NCBI GenBank assembly: GCA_016584305.1
Contig: JACEEZ010018874.1
Span: 18,943-82,942, forward strand
DNA: 64,000 nucleotides
Origin: Chionoecetes opilio
Lineage: Eukaryota; Arthropoda; Malacostraca; Decapoda; Majidae
Reading direction: 5' to 3'
Shown: positions 33,740 through 44,910 of the stretch, in pieces
Layout: the number at the start of each line of letters is the position of its first letter
How positions within the stretch are numbered: the first letter of the stretch is position 1
The notes under the pieces: generated by a model
Seen by the model: the letters and a program-made list of their open reading frames with translations, nothing else
What the model was told of the DNA's origin: nothing
Database searches by the model: none
Translations under genes and position numbers: made by a program

Positions 33740-35320
33740 AACCGGGAAAGACGTCTCGCCCTTTCCCATGTGAGCTTCTTCAAAAAACACCACCAGCTCT
33801 GCGAAAGAAAGTCCTGCTATTGCGTTTTTTCATCGGTCTTTCCCTTTTTGGCCCCCCAATTTCCTTAATCATCCGTGCGCGATTGTACAAGTTTGGGAGA
33901 CAATTTCTGTGGAAATTGGCCTCCTGTGCAACCATTCCCCCGTTCAGTTGCGTCAGGGGGGGGTCCATGCCCGTCCAGAATCAGGGGCGCACGCCCTGAA
34001 AACCCGATCCGGGTTGGAATGTCGCAGCTTATGAAGATTTAGCACTACCAGGGCTTCTCCGCAGAAAAAGGCTTTTCACTTTTTGGGGTTTCGTCTCAGT
34101 ACTTGAGGGTCGGGGACAGAAAAATCAAGTTCGTTTCCCGGGCAACAACTTCCTTCTTTGTTTGGGGTCTATTTTAAGGTTTCCTCTTCTTTAGCTCTGT
34201 CCTTTAAATTGGTCCCTTTTTTATAAAACCCCAGCCTGCAGGTCCCTTTTGGTATCGTGCATTGGGTTTGGGGCTCAATGTGGCTTTTAACGCCACTGCC
34301 TCCCTCTAATCGGCTCAACAGAAAAAAAAGTTGGGGAGCAATCCAAACTCATTGAACCTTCTCAGATGTCCAGCGAGAAGTTGTAGCTGCTCCCCTGTCT
34401 TTGGGGGGGATTCTGGGGTTGGGTTTTCCAAACGACTCTGGCGGGCGTTCTTGGCATATGAAGCATAATGACCAGTCCCGTCCCCTGTTGCTGGCAAAGG
34501 GGGAGGGGAGGAAAGGGGCTGCTTCTGGGACCAAAGGAAAGGTCAACGAGTTAGAAGTTCTTCGACATTGTTTTTGGAAAAGGAAAAAGACAAAAATTGT
34601 ATGAAAAAGGGGCACTCAAAATTTTAAAATGAAATTTGGACATGTTCAATGAAAAATGTGTGCATGGTTGTTTTTGCTAAACTATGAAAAATTCAAAAAA
34701 ACGATAATAAGATAAGATTCTAAAAACACAGGGCACCCTTTCCCTTTTTTGTTAAGTGTACCCTACATTGCAACAACACACAAACCTAATGTTTGCACAA
34801 CATTTCCCGATTTAAAAAAAAAAAAAACCTGCACATTTCTCGTACATCTCATTCACCTAGGGATAAGTCTTCCTCGGGAGCCAAAATTGGGGGGCCATGT
34901 TGGAAAATGGGCCCCCAGGCCGGGCCCGGGGGCAGTTTTTGGGGGATGGTTCCCCCCTCCAAAAATTTTTTCCAAAAATATTGGTTTCCCCCTGTGCCAA
35001 AATTTGGGGCTTTTTATAAAAATGCACAATTTGGTCGAATATCCCAGGTAAACCGCCCCCCCTACTTGGAACAGAAGGGGTTTTAAACTATCATATTTGT
35101 GGGGAGGAATGTGGGAGTAATTGCAAAAGGTCGAGCGGACTTTAATAAGGGTTGCCCGATTAAAAAAGTAACGTATAGGTATTTTAAGTAAGTAAAATAA
35201 GTGCCCCAAAGGAAAACGAGGGGGACAATATATTATTATAAATATATATTGTTTTTTATATATTATCTGTAAAATTTTACTTTTACACTTAAAAAGAAAA
35301 TAAGAACTAAGAAAATAAGG
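33740..35320. other. Low-quality unique sequence, nothing recognised
   Basis: Strong homopolymer smearing (for example 34900-35080). Several short open frames exist, but none has a recognisable domain, splice structure or codon pattern. Confidence 0.4.
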
Positions 35321-35324
35321 AAGA

Positions 35325-35790
35325 CAAGAGGCCCCCGAGGCCTACACGTGGTAGTTCCCCGTCACCCAACACTACCTACTCCCCCTTCCCCCCCCCGCCA
35401 TGAACCTGTCCAGCCCCCCCCTTTAAAAACTCCCCAAAGATCAGCACTAACTCCTGGGTTTCGAGTCCATTCCAATTTATTTACCACCGTATTTTGAAAA
35501 CCCGTTTTTCCTTATTTTTCCCTTTTTAAATCTACGCCCTTCCCCCCGCTTTTAATCCATTACTTCTTGTTCTTTCCCTGGTTAAAAGGCCGTGAACCTT
35601 TCCTACCTCTCCTTTATTAAATTCCCCTTTTTTCCACTTAAAAAATTTTATCAGATCCCCCTTACTCCCGCGTCTCTCGAAATTTAGTGTAAAATTTAAA
35701 AAACTTCAATCTCTTCTATAATAAAGTTAAAGCATCCCTTGTTAATTTTGGTATGTTCTTTTATCATAACTTTTAAGGTTTTTTGGTTAT
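35325..35790 (+). repeat. Interspersed repeat, unclassified, copy 1
   Basis: Shares a colinear pattern with 44455-44910: GGCCTACACG..., CACTACCTAC, CATGAA...TGTCCAG, GCACTAACTCCTG, TTGTTCTTT, CCTACCTCTCCTTTAT, CACTTAAAAAATTTTATCAGATCCCCC and GCATCCCTTGTT. The copy here is error-smeared. The family is probably a SINE or the tail of a LINE. Neither end is defined well enough to call a class. Confidence 0.6.
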
Positions 35791-36760
35791 AAAAATAAAA
35801 TCACAGGTTTTTTACAAACGGCCCCAAAGGAAACTTTTTAAATCTTAATGACAGCCCGAAAAATTTTAAAATCGTGAAAATACTCACTCCCTCCCAGGTG
35901 AGTGCGTACACTCAAGACTCACATAAGTCTGAGCTTAGGAGCGCAGGTATCGCGTCCCTTCTTCGCCTCCTCTTCTCGTCGCGAGTTATAAGAAAGGATT
36001 AATTTTTGGATACATGTTTATCCGGGAAAGTGTGAGTGCGGGGATGGAACAGTTCACACGCTGTCGCTGTTCACACGACATGACGCAACACACCCAATTG
36101 CAATCGCTTATCACTATATAAGTGACATTAACCACGCACACACAAAACACTGAGTATGCATTCTCAAAAACCCAAGCAGCAGGGGAACAACACCATTTGC
36201 CCATGTCAACTATTAACAGGTGGTGTCTGTCTGAGAAACACAATAACATGTGTTCAGAAAAGAGCAGGACACACTACATACACCCTCCAACTGACTAAAA
36301 TGCTACACATACTACATACAATATATCCAGAGCCATAACACACCATCAGTGAGTGGGATTTTACAACCAAGGCTAGGGGAAGAGGGGAAGGAAATGAGCT
36401 GCACGATTATTGTACAGAGGGTGGTGGTGGTGCTGAGGTTGGCGCTGGTGCTGGCTTTGGTGAAAGGTGCATGCTGGAGGTGCTGATGCTGATGGTGTAT
36501 GTGTCTGTGAAACATATTACTGGTGTTGATTGATGACTTAAAGGCACTAATCTTAGATAATCTGCAATAATTATAATTGGTTGGATTTTGGGTGATATTT
36601 GGTGTACGTGTTTGAGTTGAGATGGGTGTTTGGGGTGGGGCTCTGGGTAAATGTTGGAGTTGATTGCACTATGACTGTGTTTGGGGTGGCTCTGGTGTAA
36701 TTGTTGAGTGGGTGGTGAGGTAGACATGTCTGCTCATCCACCCCCAGTAAGGGCAAAGGT
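35791..36760. other. Mostly unassigned sequence
   Basis: A minus-strand frame at 36407-36727 (106 codons, rich in His, Pro, Ser and Thr) is open but low in complexity, being derived from GTTGGTG/GGTGGTG-type DNA, and shows no known domain. I would not call it a gene. Confidence 0.35.
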
Positions 36761-36779
36761 CCCTAACATTAATTTGTTC

Positions 36780-37025
36780 GAGCCCTTTTTTGGGAAATCA
36801 TGAGACTCATTTTTGCAGACTCCTTTCTCCCTCTTTTCAATGAGAGTGTACGGGCCCAAACCATTCCTCTTGGAGCCTGTCCCTTTTCCTTTCCCTCTCT
36901 TATATTTCTCTTCTTTACTATGTCACCGATGGTAAAGGTTTGAACGCTTTGACCCCCTTCTCTTTTTGCCAGCATGCTTTTTCATTTTTTTGTGTGCCTG
37001 TGCAATGTATCCTGAACCTAAAAAG
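36780..37025 (-). pseudogene. Integrase-type protein, possible downstream exon
   Basis: On the minus strand a splice-acceptor-like TTTGTTTTCTTTTTAG (about 37021-37036) is followed by sequence encoding SGYIAQAHKKMKKHAGKKRR and, after one shift, SVQTFTIGDIV. A basic helix followed by F-x-I/V-G-D-x-V is the usual linker after retroviral-type integrase catalytic cores, as in domesticated Gypsy or Ginger integrases. It follows the exon at 37722-37935 on the same strand. Frames need one indel. Moderately supported as a pair, weak alone. Confidence 0.35.
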
Positions 37026-37721
37026 AAAACAAAATATAGGTTTAAAATTTCCTTGTACATTCCACACCAGAACAGGGTGACAATCACTTTCATTCAAGGT
37101 TTACTGACTTGCACACAACTCATCACTTGTGAACATACACTTGTGTATAAAACACACAAACACACTCCTATAAATAATAAAATATATAAATCTAAAGTAA
37201 AGCATCAACGTAAGACTCAAGCTGCCCTTTTAGATTTGACCCAAACTTAGAAGTAAAGAAACTGAAATGAATGGACTGTAATATATTGAAATTAGCAGTT
37301 TTTTCCCATTAATACAGCATATTAAGCATAATACATGATGGGATGATGATCATAATACAGTGATGGGAATGGATCAACCATTGTTGTTGGACTCGTTACT
37401 CAACAAAAGTGATGATATAGAAAAATATTGATCGCAATGCATGCCTAGGAAGAGTGATCATGCTGTCCTGAATTGGGATTGTGTGGATAGCATATCATAT
37501 ACTGCGTGTACTAGAAGCTCAAGACTTTAACCTGATCTATTCTAAAAAAGAGAAACTACAAAGAATTAGGTGGGTAAACAATAGAAATATACAAGGAATT
37601 AGTGTTAGAAAAACTAATACAAATAATAAATAGCTACTAGAAAGTTTGCGATAGATGTAAAGATGGAGCAAATAAATATATCCCTTTGTAAAACATTAAA
37701 ACTAGAGTTTGGTACTTACAG

Positions 37722-37935
37722 TCTGACAAGTTTCAGTAGATGCTGCAATACCACTACTTATCATATTGTCATCTAATGGTAGGCTCAGGCCAATAAAAAA
37801 AAAAACCTCCTGAGTTTGATGCACACCATTCATTGCAATATAACCTCTAGGGTTCCTAAAGTACATCAAATAGGAAGGGGTGTATTTCATCGTGGCCTGG
37901 CGGTTGGTATTGATGCATAAACTGCACAATCAAGA
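37722..37935 (-). pseudogene. Integrase-type core C-terminal exon
   Basis: Minus strand: acceptor-like TTTTCTTTCTCCAG (about 37941-37954), then coding sequence including INTNRQATMKYTPSYLMYF and RNPRGYIAM, then LPLDDNMISSGIAAST, ending at a donor ACT|GTAAGT (about 37717). The order N-T-x-R-x-A-T-x-x-x-T-P-x-x-L-M-x-F matches the last helix of integrase cores in Gypsy-like elements and their domesticated relatives, where it reads H-x-x-T-G-x-x-P-F-x-L-M. The catalytic residues would lie upstream and are not seen. It could be part of a retroelement or a host gene derived from one. Confidence 0.45.
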
Positions 37936-37984
37936 AATCTGGAGAAAGAAAATTATATCAATATCATGATAATCTATTTACACA

Positions 37985-38180
37985 TCATTTCACCCCCGGG
38001 GTTCTCGTACTAGCTGTTGTCTTTAAAACAATGAGAATCCGGGGGTTTGATCCCCGGGAGCGGGATGGGCCTTTCCCCCTTAAAATCCGAGCCCTGTCAA
38101 AGCCGTCTAAATGTAAAAGCCTCGCCTGAATTGATGACTCACGGCGGAGTCTGTACGGGGCCCGAGATGACGAGTTTACC
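37985..38180 (+). mobile_element. tRNA-derived SINE, smeared copy
   Basis: A B-box-like GGTTTGATCCCCGG (38044-38057) is followed by AGCGGGATGGGCC...TTAAAATCCGAGCCCTGTC, the same succession as in the SINE at 31737-32040 but in plus orientation. G, C and A runs are expanded. The tail is not defined. Confidence 0.55.
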
Positions 38181-38239
38181 TACCTAATAATGTTACGTAT
38201 AAAAGATATACTGTTATTTTGGGAAAATTTTGTTCTTTA

Positions 38240-38930
38240 ATTTTATAAAAAAAAAACCCGAAAAACAAAATAAAAAAATGCTTTATGAAACTAAAGAAAT
38301 ATGTATGAGCTTAACCTTCGCTTTTAATATTTTACTCAAAACTTTTTACATGGAAAATCATAGAACGGAATTTTAAATTTAGCTTTCCTTTGATATTTTT
38401 CTTTTTGTAAATAATTACAGCATGCATAATTAGCTTTAATTAAATAAAAAAAATCATGAAATCGGGAAAATTTTTTCCCCGTTTTGTTATTTTTATTTTT
38501 AGCTAATTTATGTAGGGTTTAATTCTTTTATCAAAAACAAATAATCAATAAAAAGCTAATTAAATTCCGCTTCTATTGATTTTTTCCCATGTAAAATTTT
38601 TTTTTTGAGAAAAATTTTGAATGGCAAAGAGTTTAATTTATGCATTTTCTTGAAAGCTCATAATGGAAATTTCTTTAGTGTTTTAGGGTTTTTTTTTTAA
38701 TACTTTTATAGAAAAAAACATTTCCGAAGAAAACTGTAATCTTTTATATGAAAAACATATTTTAAAGTAGGAAATTCCCCCATTTCATGATGTTATGTTT
38801 TAGTTAACCTAATTTTTCATGCGGCAAATTCATTTACAGAAAATAAATAATCAATGGAAAGCAATTAATTTCGCTTCTATTGATATTCCCCAGAAAAATT
38901 TTTTGGGGCAAAATTTAATGGCGAGATTAA
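38240..38930. mobile_element. AT-rich foldback element and adjoining half copy
   Basis: 38240-38720 is an inverted repeat centred near CGGGAAAATTTTTTCCCCG (about 38464-38482). Both arms carry the GAGCTT...AAG, CATGG(G)AAAA, TTAGCTTT...TTGAT and GCATAAATTAG-like blocks. Right of it, 38760-38930 repeats part of an arm, including TAATCAATGGAAAGC and TTCGCTTCTATTGATAT. A cleaner relative is at 50030-50262. Non-coding. Confidence 0.6.
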
Positions 38931-39094
38931 CAGGGGGGAAAAGGTGGGGCAATGAGACCGCGTCCTCACTTGCTAAAAGCTCGGCCCTACTGACTTGTGA
39001 GGCTCGGGTGTACGTCCCCTCTATCTCGCCCCGCAGAAGCGGCTTTCTACATAAGACGGCTTTGGCCCTGCCCCGTGGGAAAGACTACTAGTCC

Positions 39095-39250
39095 ACACTA
39101 CAATGGGTACCGGTGTTAGGGTTTTGGGCCCGCCCCCGGGTGTGGCCTAAAACTAAACTAAGCAAATAAAAATGTAGCTACGGGACGGGGCCATAGGTGT
39201 AGCTCAGGCCCCGTAAAAAAAAATTGAAAACAAAATGAGCAGCCAATGGC
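39095..39250 (+). mobile_element. SINE 3' portion
   Basis: GGGTACCGGTGTTAGGGTTT and GGGACGGGGCCATAGGTGTAGCTCAGG-type blocks correspond, in order, to the 3' half of the SINE at 31737-32040. The upstream part (38990-39095) is too smeared to align by eye. Confidence 0.5.
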
Positions 39251-40317
39251 CCTCAGGTGAAACCCCACTAGCTTATAATAGAGGCATCCGGGGGCACAAC
39301 AACGACTGAACCAAAATTAATTGTGATCTAATTTAAAGTCAAATTCAGTAAAGTGTGTGATCCTGTAAAATCGATCGGCTAAAAATTTTAATTTTTTGTT
39401 TTAAAAACCAAAAAAGGTATTTATTTAATCAGAAAATTTCAAAATCCAGCATAAATCTGCTCTTTTTTATTTGCTGGTGTTGAATTACATCAAGATTGTG
39501 ACTTTTTGTTATCCTACCCAATCACCTGACCTTGCCCCCATTCGTGGATGAAATTTTTCAAGCCAATTGCACTCTAACCTTTCCCCCATTGTTGGGGTAA
39601 ACATTTTACAAGCCCATATGACAATTCACCAAAACTATTAGTACCAAAAAAAGAATTCGGCAGAAAAAAGATGTCCCAATCAATTTTTTTCAAGGCCTCG
39701 GTCTCTTTTTCTTCCACGAATTGTTCCCCCCTCAGATGTCTCATATACTTTTTCCCTTTAATCTTAAATCTCTCCCCCCAGATCCGCGTCACTTGGGTGA
39801 TCTCGTCCTTTATGGCCTAAAAACACGATGATAAGGGAATTGGCAGCGGCGTCTGTTTGGAAAGGAAATAATAGGCTTTTCTCTGACTTTGTTTTAGAGG
39901 GGTTTAAAATGCAAATCGCTTTGTTTTTATACACATTAAGGGTCACTTACACTGAGGAAATATTTGGATCTACCCTTCCCCCAAATCGCTCAACTCGCTC
40001 TGCCACTGGGGCACATTTAGAAAAGGGTTCTTCCGGTCGACGACCTAGCGACTTCCAAAAGCTGTTTTTGGGGGAACTTTTTTGGGTTTTGCAGACACAT
40101 GATGACGTATTTAAAGCTTAAGTTGTCAAAATATAGCGATGCGATAGGGGTGGCTACAGCAAGTTGTAGAAGACCCCATCATAACTCTTCATGGATTGAT
40201 TATATTAAGTATTTCTGGGGTTAGAAAAGATTAACAAGTATTAAAACAAAATTTCATCCGTCGGGGCTTTTTTAAGTTTTCAAAACAAATCAGCTTCCCG
40301 TCCGGCCCGTCCCAGTT
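39251..40317. other. Unassigned, left flank of Harbinger gene
   Basis: A minus-strand open stretch at 39574-39800 encodes a charged, helical-looking peptide (KIKGKKYMRHLRGEQFVEEK). I recognise no domain in it and cannot link it to other exons. No clear terminal inverted repeat of the Harbinger element is visible here, so its left end is either eroded or further left. Confidence 0.35.
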
Positions 40318-43300
40318 ATGGCTGAATATCTTTTGGATTTAGTGGTCGCTCTAGCCCTTCGGAGGGAAAGGCGATTGCGCGATCGCCTTACCTTCTCGCC
40401 TTGAGTGACACGGATCTGCTGGATAATTACCGGTTCCCACGACATGATCTGATTGAACTCATCCAAGAGCTAGAGCCAGCACTTGGCAGAAGGACGAGGA
40501 GAGCAAATGCCATCCCTACCCAAACGCAAGTTCTGGTAGCACTCCGGTTCTTTGCGAGCGGCTCCTTCCAGAATATTGTTGGAGACTTGGTGGTAAGTAA
40601 CTCTCACTCATGGGGTGTGTGTGTGCAGGCAGTGTGTGTGTGTGTGTGTGCAGGCAGTGAGTGTGTGTGCAGGCAGTGTGTGTGCAGGCAGTGGAGTGTG
40701 TGTGTGCAGGCAGTGTGTGTGTGTGTGTGTGTGTGCACAGTGGTGTGTGTGTGTGTGTGTGTGTGTGCAGATAGTGTGTGTGTGTGTGTTGTGTCTAGGC
40801 AGTGGTGGGGTGTGTCTAGGCAGTGTGTGTGGTGTGTGTGTGCAGGCAGTGTGTGTGTGTGTTGGCAGTGTGTGTGTGTGTGCGGCAGTGTGTGTGTGTG
40901 TGTGTTGGCAGGGTGTGTGTGTGTGCAGGCAGTGTGTGTGGAGGCAGTGCCCTGAATCATGGTTTTTTTAAAACTTAGGTCAGCAGTTTTCCCCAAAACC
41001 TGCTGACAATCTGGCTATATATTATGGATATATTTACAATAGTTAAAAAGGCTACACTATGTTGGGTTTTGATTATATTGTATAGTTCTGCTTGCCCCTC
41101 TAAATATCTCCTAACAATAGTTGATTATTTGGGGGGGAAAAAAGATGCCGTGTCCGTGAGGGATAAGGTATGAAATCTACTTTGAAGTTTAGGGGGAAAA
41201 TGTTGACATCCTTTAATAAATTAAATACTTAAATCTGTTTCCATTTACTTTTCTACAGGACCTTCTCAAGCTGCTGTAAGTAGGATCATAAGGGATGTCA
41301 GCAATGCCTTGAGCAACAAGGCAGTGGAGGAAATTAGAATGCCCCCACGGCACAGGATTTGAGTGTGTCAGCTCAAACCTTCAGAAGGATGCAAAAATTT
41401 CCCACGAGTGTTTGGAGCCCTTGATTGTAAGATGTTATGTTTTTCGGTCTGAAATATTAAATATCATTTTATTGGTTTCATTTGGTTTAAAGGGACATAA
41501 GTTGTAGCAGTAAGGTCAAAAATATTGTATTAAGAAATCATGTTGGTTTATAGTTTGGTTTAATTTGCACATAAGAGAAAGCAATAGGGACACAATGAAG
41601 CTGTCTCTTAATGATGAAATGTCTTTTTACTGTTTGTCCACAGGTCTCATTTTGCCATCAAGGGGCCAAGTGTGGACGAAAACCCGCAAGAGGTATCATT
41701 CTATGAATGTTCAAGTTGGGGTGTGATGCCCCCAAAACTAATCATCAGCTTCTGTGCCAGATTTCCAGGTACTGTTACTGCAATGCAGATGCAGTGTACT
41801 GATACTGTTCATATAACTAACAAATACTACACGTTAGAGTATTTATAAATTGTTACTGTTTTTGTGAGTAATTTTAGATTTGCTAACAGGAAAAAAATGT
41901 GCAAAGCCATAATCAGTAAAAATTGTGAATGTTTTGTGCATTCAATCAATGCCCTTTTGCAGGGTCGGACAAATGATTCATTCATATGGAACAACTGTGC
42001 TTTTGCGTCAGCGGTTTGACAGAGGCGACTTTGGGAACTACCTTCTTCTTGGTGTGTATATAGGGGGGGTGGGAGGGGGTTTCTCATCACTTGGATTGAA
42101 GCTGCAAAACAAATTATATCTAATTACCTTGCATGTAGAAATTTCACGTGTTTATATTCTTTTTTGGACTTAGATTATCATCTCAAGGATAAGCGAATGA
42201 TGTGACTGAAATATTAAAAGGAAAACCTGGCTATGTTTTGGAGTCATTTTTGATGACTCCAGTCACGCATCCTACAACAGTACCCGAGGAGCGGTACAAT
42301 AGGGGTCATTGCAGGACACGCGTCCCCGTGGAACAGACTTTTGGTTCCTGAAAAGCCGCTTCAGTGACCAATTTTCTTATTTTATTTCCAATTTCTTAAC
42401 ATGTACGTCAGATTTTCACCTCAATGAAACCTATATGAGAAGTTTATTTTTCTTTTGTTTTAGCACTTAAGTGATTATATGGTAGATATCAATGTTATAG
42501 TCTAATCTACTGTGGTCTCTTCATCCTGGGAACTCCCTCATGGGATGGCCACAACAAGTCTAGTTGCTCCTGCCCCTACCTTCCACTCACACTTCAATCC
42601 TCTCATTCTCTTATCCTACCTCATCCTCAAGTATTCTAGTACTCTGTCTTCCCAACTTTATGTAGGACTTTCCTCTCTCACCCACAGCATCCAATACACT
42701 CGGGTAAATCCTCTTTGTCATGTCACACCTCATCCTCTCTTGAAGGCGAGGCCGGACGGTCAGCTTTTGTTGGGTACCGGCACATGTAGGTGTTGCCGGT
42801 AATGAGGAAGCTGATGCCTTGGCAAAAACTGCAGCTAAAAGACCAGCTCTATCACATTTTGCAGTGCCGGCTACGGACCTACGCTCGGCAATCCATAGAT
42901 CAGTTCACAACAGTTGGCAAGAACGTTGGATTACTATAGGGCAAAATAAACTGCGCACCATCCGCCAAAGTATCGAGGACTGGAGCTACTGCGGTCTTTC
43001 CCGGAGATGGGAGACTGCCTTGGCACGATTGCGTATTGGTCACACTCTATATACTCATGGGTTCCTCATGGAGGGGGGCCACCCTCCTTACTGTGATGAT
43101 TGTTTGGTCCCCTTAACTGTGCGGCACTTGCTGGTCGAGTGTCCCAGTCTTGGGGACCTACGTGTGCAATTTTTGTCCCGGTGTCGCGGGTCGGACGGTG
43201 CTTACCGTCTCTCCCTGGCATTGGGTGAGAGGTGTTTCTCTCCCGGGACATGAAGTCCATACATTTATTGAAAAAGGCGGGCCTTCTCAACAAGTTATGA

Positions 43301-44423
43301 TGTTTTTAATTTTAAACTTATGATTGTTTTTAATGTACTCTTGTTCTTTTATGTATTTCGTAATTTTCAATATTTTTATTTTATCTTAAATTTTGTTTTT
43401 TAGTTTTACTTTACATGCATCTTTTGTAAGCAGGCGTCAATAACCCCGCAGTTGCGGCGCCTTAAAACTTTAATCAATCAATCAATCAATCATCCTCTCT
43501 TGAGGGAATGAATTACATTAGGAAGCTGCGTTTGATAACCTTCACCACTGCACTGTTCATTTTTCTTCCTTAGTAGTTCATTTGTCCATTACACTTATTA
43601 TTCCTGCACTCTATATGGGTTTAAAAATTAAGTTACAGCATGCCTCTCCCTTTTAAAATTAACTTTTATTCTTCACCTAACTCTTTTGTAAACAATCAAT
43701 ATTTTGCTCCTGAGAAACAGAAATCTCTGCTTGATATGCAGCATTATTTAAGTAAATTTGTGTTGCATTTGTAAAATTTTCTTTGACTTTTTACAATTGT
43801 CTCATTTCTCAGGTGTCTTCACAAGTCGGGAGGTGCGCTTCAGTATACACCCCTCAAGTGTTGCAAGATCATTGCATCTTGTCTTCTGCTGCAAAAACCG
43901 CTGTGTCAGGCGTAGAATTCCAGAACCTCGGGCAGGTATTCATAGCAGTTAATGTAAAGTAGCAATGTTAATTTTCTTTAAATTTTTAAATCTCTGTCTG
44001 TGTCGGTATCTAGTATTACGACAGCGGGTATTATTTTTCAGTTTTTCGTGCGTAAGTGTTTAGTTTTAATTCATTTTTTGGAATTCTGTTTCCATCATTG
44101 TTTGTAGTACGTAGTATAGTTAGTACTTCTTTATGTGCTGTTAAGAGACAATTGTATTCATGTATTACCCTTAGATTGCTCTTTGTAGCATTTGCCATAT
44201 AAGTTGTAGCTAATGTAGCCAGTGGCGCAAGTGACAAATTTGGGCATCCTTGATTTTTTTCAATGACAAATGTTGCCATGATATTGTATTAGTTTTTTAA
44301 AGATAATATTTTCTCCCCAGTTGGAAGATGATGATCAACCCGACTTTTGCCCCTGTGCCTGGACGTGCTAACCGTGGGACGGGTTCGTGCTGTTCAGCTG
44401 GAAATCATCCAAAATTATTATTC
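40318..44423 (+). CDS. PIF/Harbinger DDE transposase, multi-exon
   Basis: Seven exons are recognisable: 40318-40592, 41259-41426, 41644-41768, about 41963-42051, 42221-42364, 43813-43935 and 44321-44423. They encode, in order: LRDRLTF...NYRFPRHDLIELIQE; QVLVALRFFASGSFQNIVGD; GPSQAAVSRIIRDVSNALS; FPRVFGALD (first catalytic Asp); FAIKGPSVDENPQ; a NDSFIWNN block (second Asp) then FGNYLLLG; VLESFLMTPVTHPTTVPEERYN; RTRVPVEQTFG and LKSRF (catalytic Glu); CLHKSGGALQYTPLKCCKII; and an acidic EDDDQPDF tail. This is the HARBI1/PIF family order. Most junctions have GT-AG or near-consensus sites. Single-base shifts (near 40400, in exons 2 and 4, and in exon 5) and two donors lacking one G look like homopolymer errors. 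It acts in the nucleus to cut and rejoin element ends, with a Myb-like partner. Confidence 0.85.
40614..40960. repeat. GT microsatellite with GCAGGCAGT units in intron 1
   Basis: GT runs of varying length separated by GCAGGCAGT or related spacers, making an irregular minisatellite within the first intron of the transposase gene. Valine/cysteine-rich frames across it are artefacts. Confidence 0.95.
42744..43490 (+). mobile_element. 5'-truncated LINE with 13-14-bp TSD, AATC tail
   Basis: The 747-bp insertion lies in the intron between transposase exons 5 and 6. The duplicated target TCATCCTCTCTTGA is at 42730-42743 and 43490-43503. It encodes the end of an ORF2: a short RNase H remnant (VPAHVGVAGNEEADALAK in a shifted frame near 42770-42825), then an open frame from 42819 to 43253 ending with the Cys-Cys-His-Cys finger YCDDCLVPLTVRHLLVEC. 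The 3' UTR matches 30705-30872 and ends in AATC units. The RNase H plus terminal finger indicates a Jockey/I-like clade distinct from the LINE at 23043. Confidence 0.9.
42819..43253 (+). pseudogene. LINE ORF2 C-terminus (RNase H end and zinc finger)
   Basis: 144 uninterrupted codons. The start methionine is internal to the original polyprotein and has no significance. Residues 1-15 are the end of RNase H. A Trp/Arg-rich linker follows, then ARLRIGHTLYTHGFLM and the finger C-x2-C-x7-H-x4-C at about residues 88-105. That finger is thought to help bind the element RNA or target. It is truncated by 5' loss during insertion. Confidence 0.8.
43504..43812. other. Intron sequence of the transposase gene
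   Basis: AT-rich sequence between the LINE insertion and the acceptor TTTCTCAG at 43805-43812. Nothing else is recognised. Confidence 0.5.
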
Positions 44424-44454
44424 TTGAAAGGTATCAAATAATAACAAAAAATAA

Positions 44455-44910
44455 CAAAGCTAGCACAGGTTGAGAGACCTACACGAAGTAATACCTGTTT
44501 TTAACATTACCTACATCCACCTTTCATCCCCATCCATGAATTTATTTAGCCTCATTTTAAAGAAATCTAATGACTCCGCACTAACTACCTGTTTACTGAG
44601 CCCCATGCCAATCATTTACTAGTCAAATTGTAAAAAAATTTCTCCCTAATTCCTTTTAAATTGCTTTTCCAGCTTCAATCCGTTACTTTTTGTTCTTTTT
44701 CTTTGTGTAATTTTCGTGTAACTTCCTACATCTCCTTTATCGTATATCCCTTTAACCACTTAAAAACTTCTATCAGATCCCCCCCTTTTACTTTACGCCT
44801 CTGTAAATGCCTCCTGATGGTAAATTTTAATAGTTCAATCCCTTCGCATAACTAAAGTTACACATCCCATGAATCATTTTGCCCATCCTTCTCTGCACTG
44901 TTTAATAACA
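44455..44910 (+). repeat. Interspersed repeat, unclassified, copy 2
   Basis: Cleaner copy of the family at 35325-35790. Landmarks are GAGACCTACACGAAGTAATA, CCATCCATGAATTTATTTAG, GACTCCGCACTAACTACCTG, CTTTTTGTTCTTTTTCTTTG, CCACTTAAAAACTTCTATC and CCCATCCTTCTCTGCACTG. It lies between the converging transposase and Myb-like genes. Class unknown. Confidence 0.65.

Noticed and set aside
36407..36727. 106-codon minus-strand frame
   Set aside because: Low-complexity His/Pro/Ser composition derived from GGTGGTG-type DNA. No splice context linking it to the integrase-like exons.
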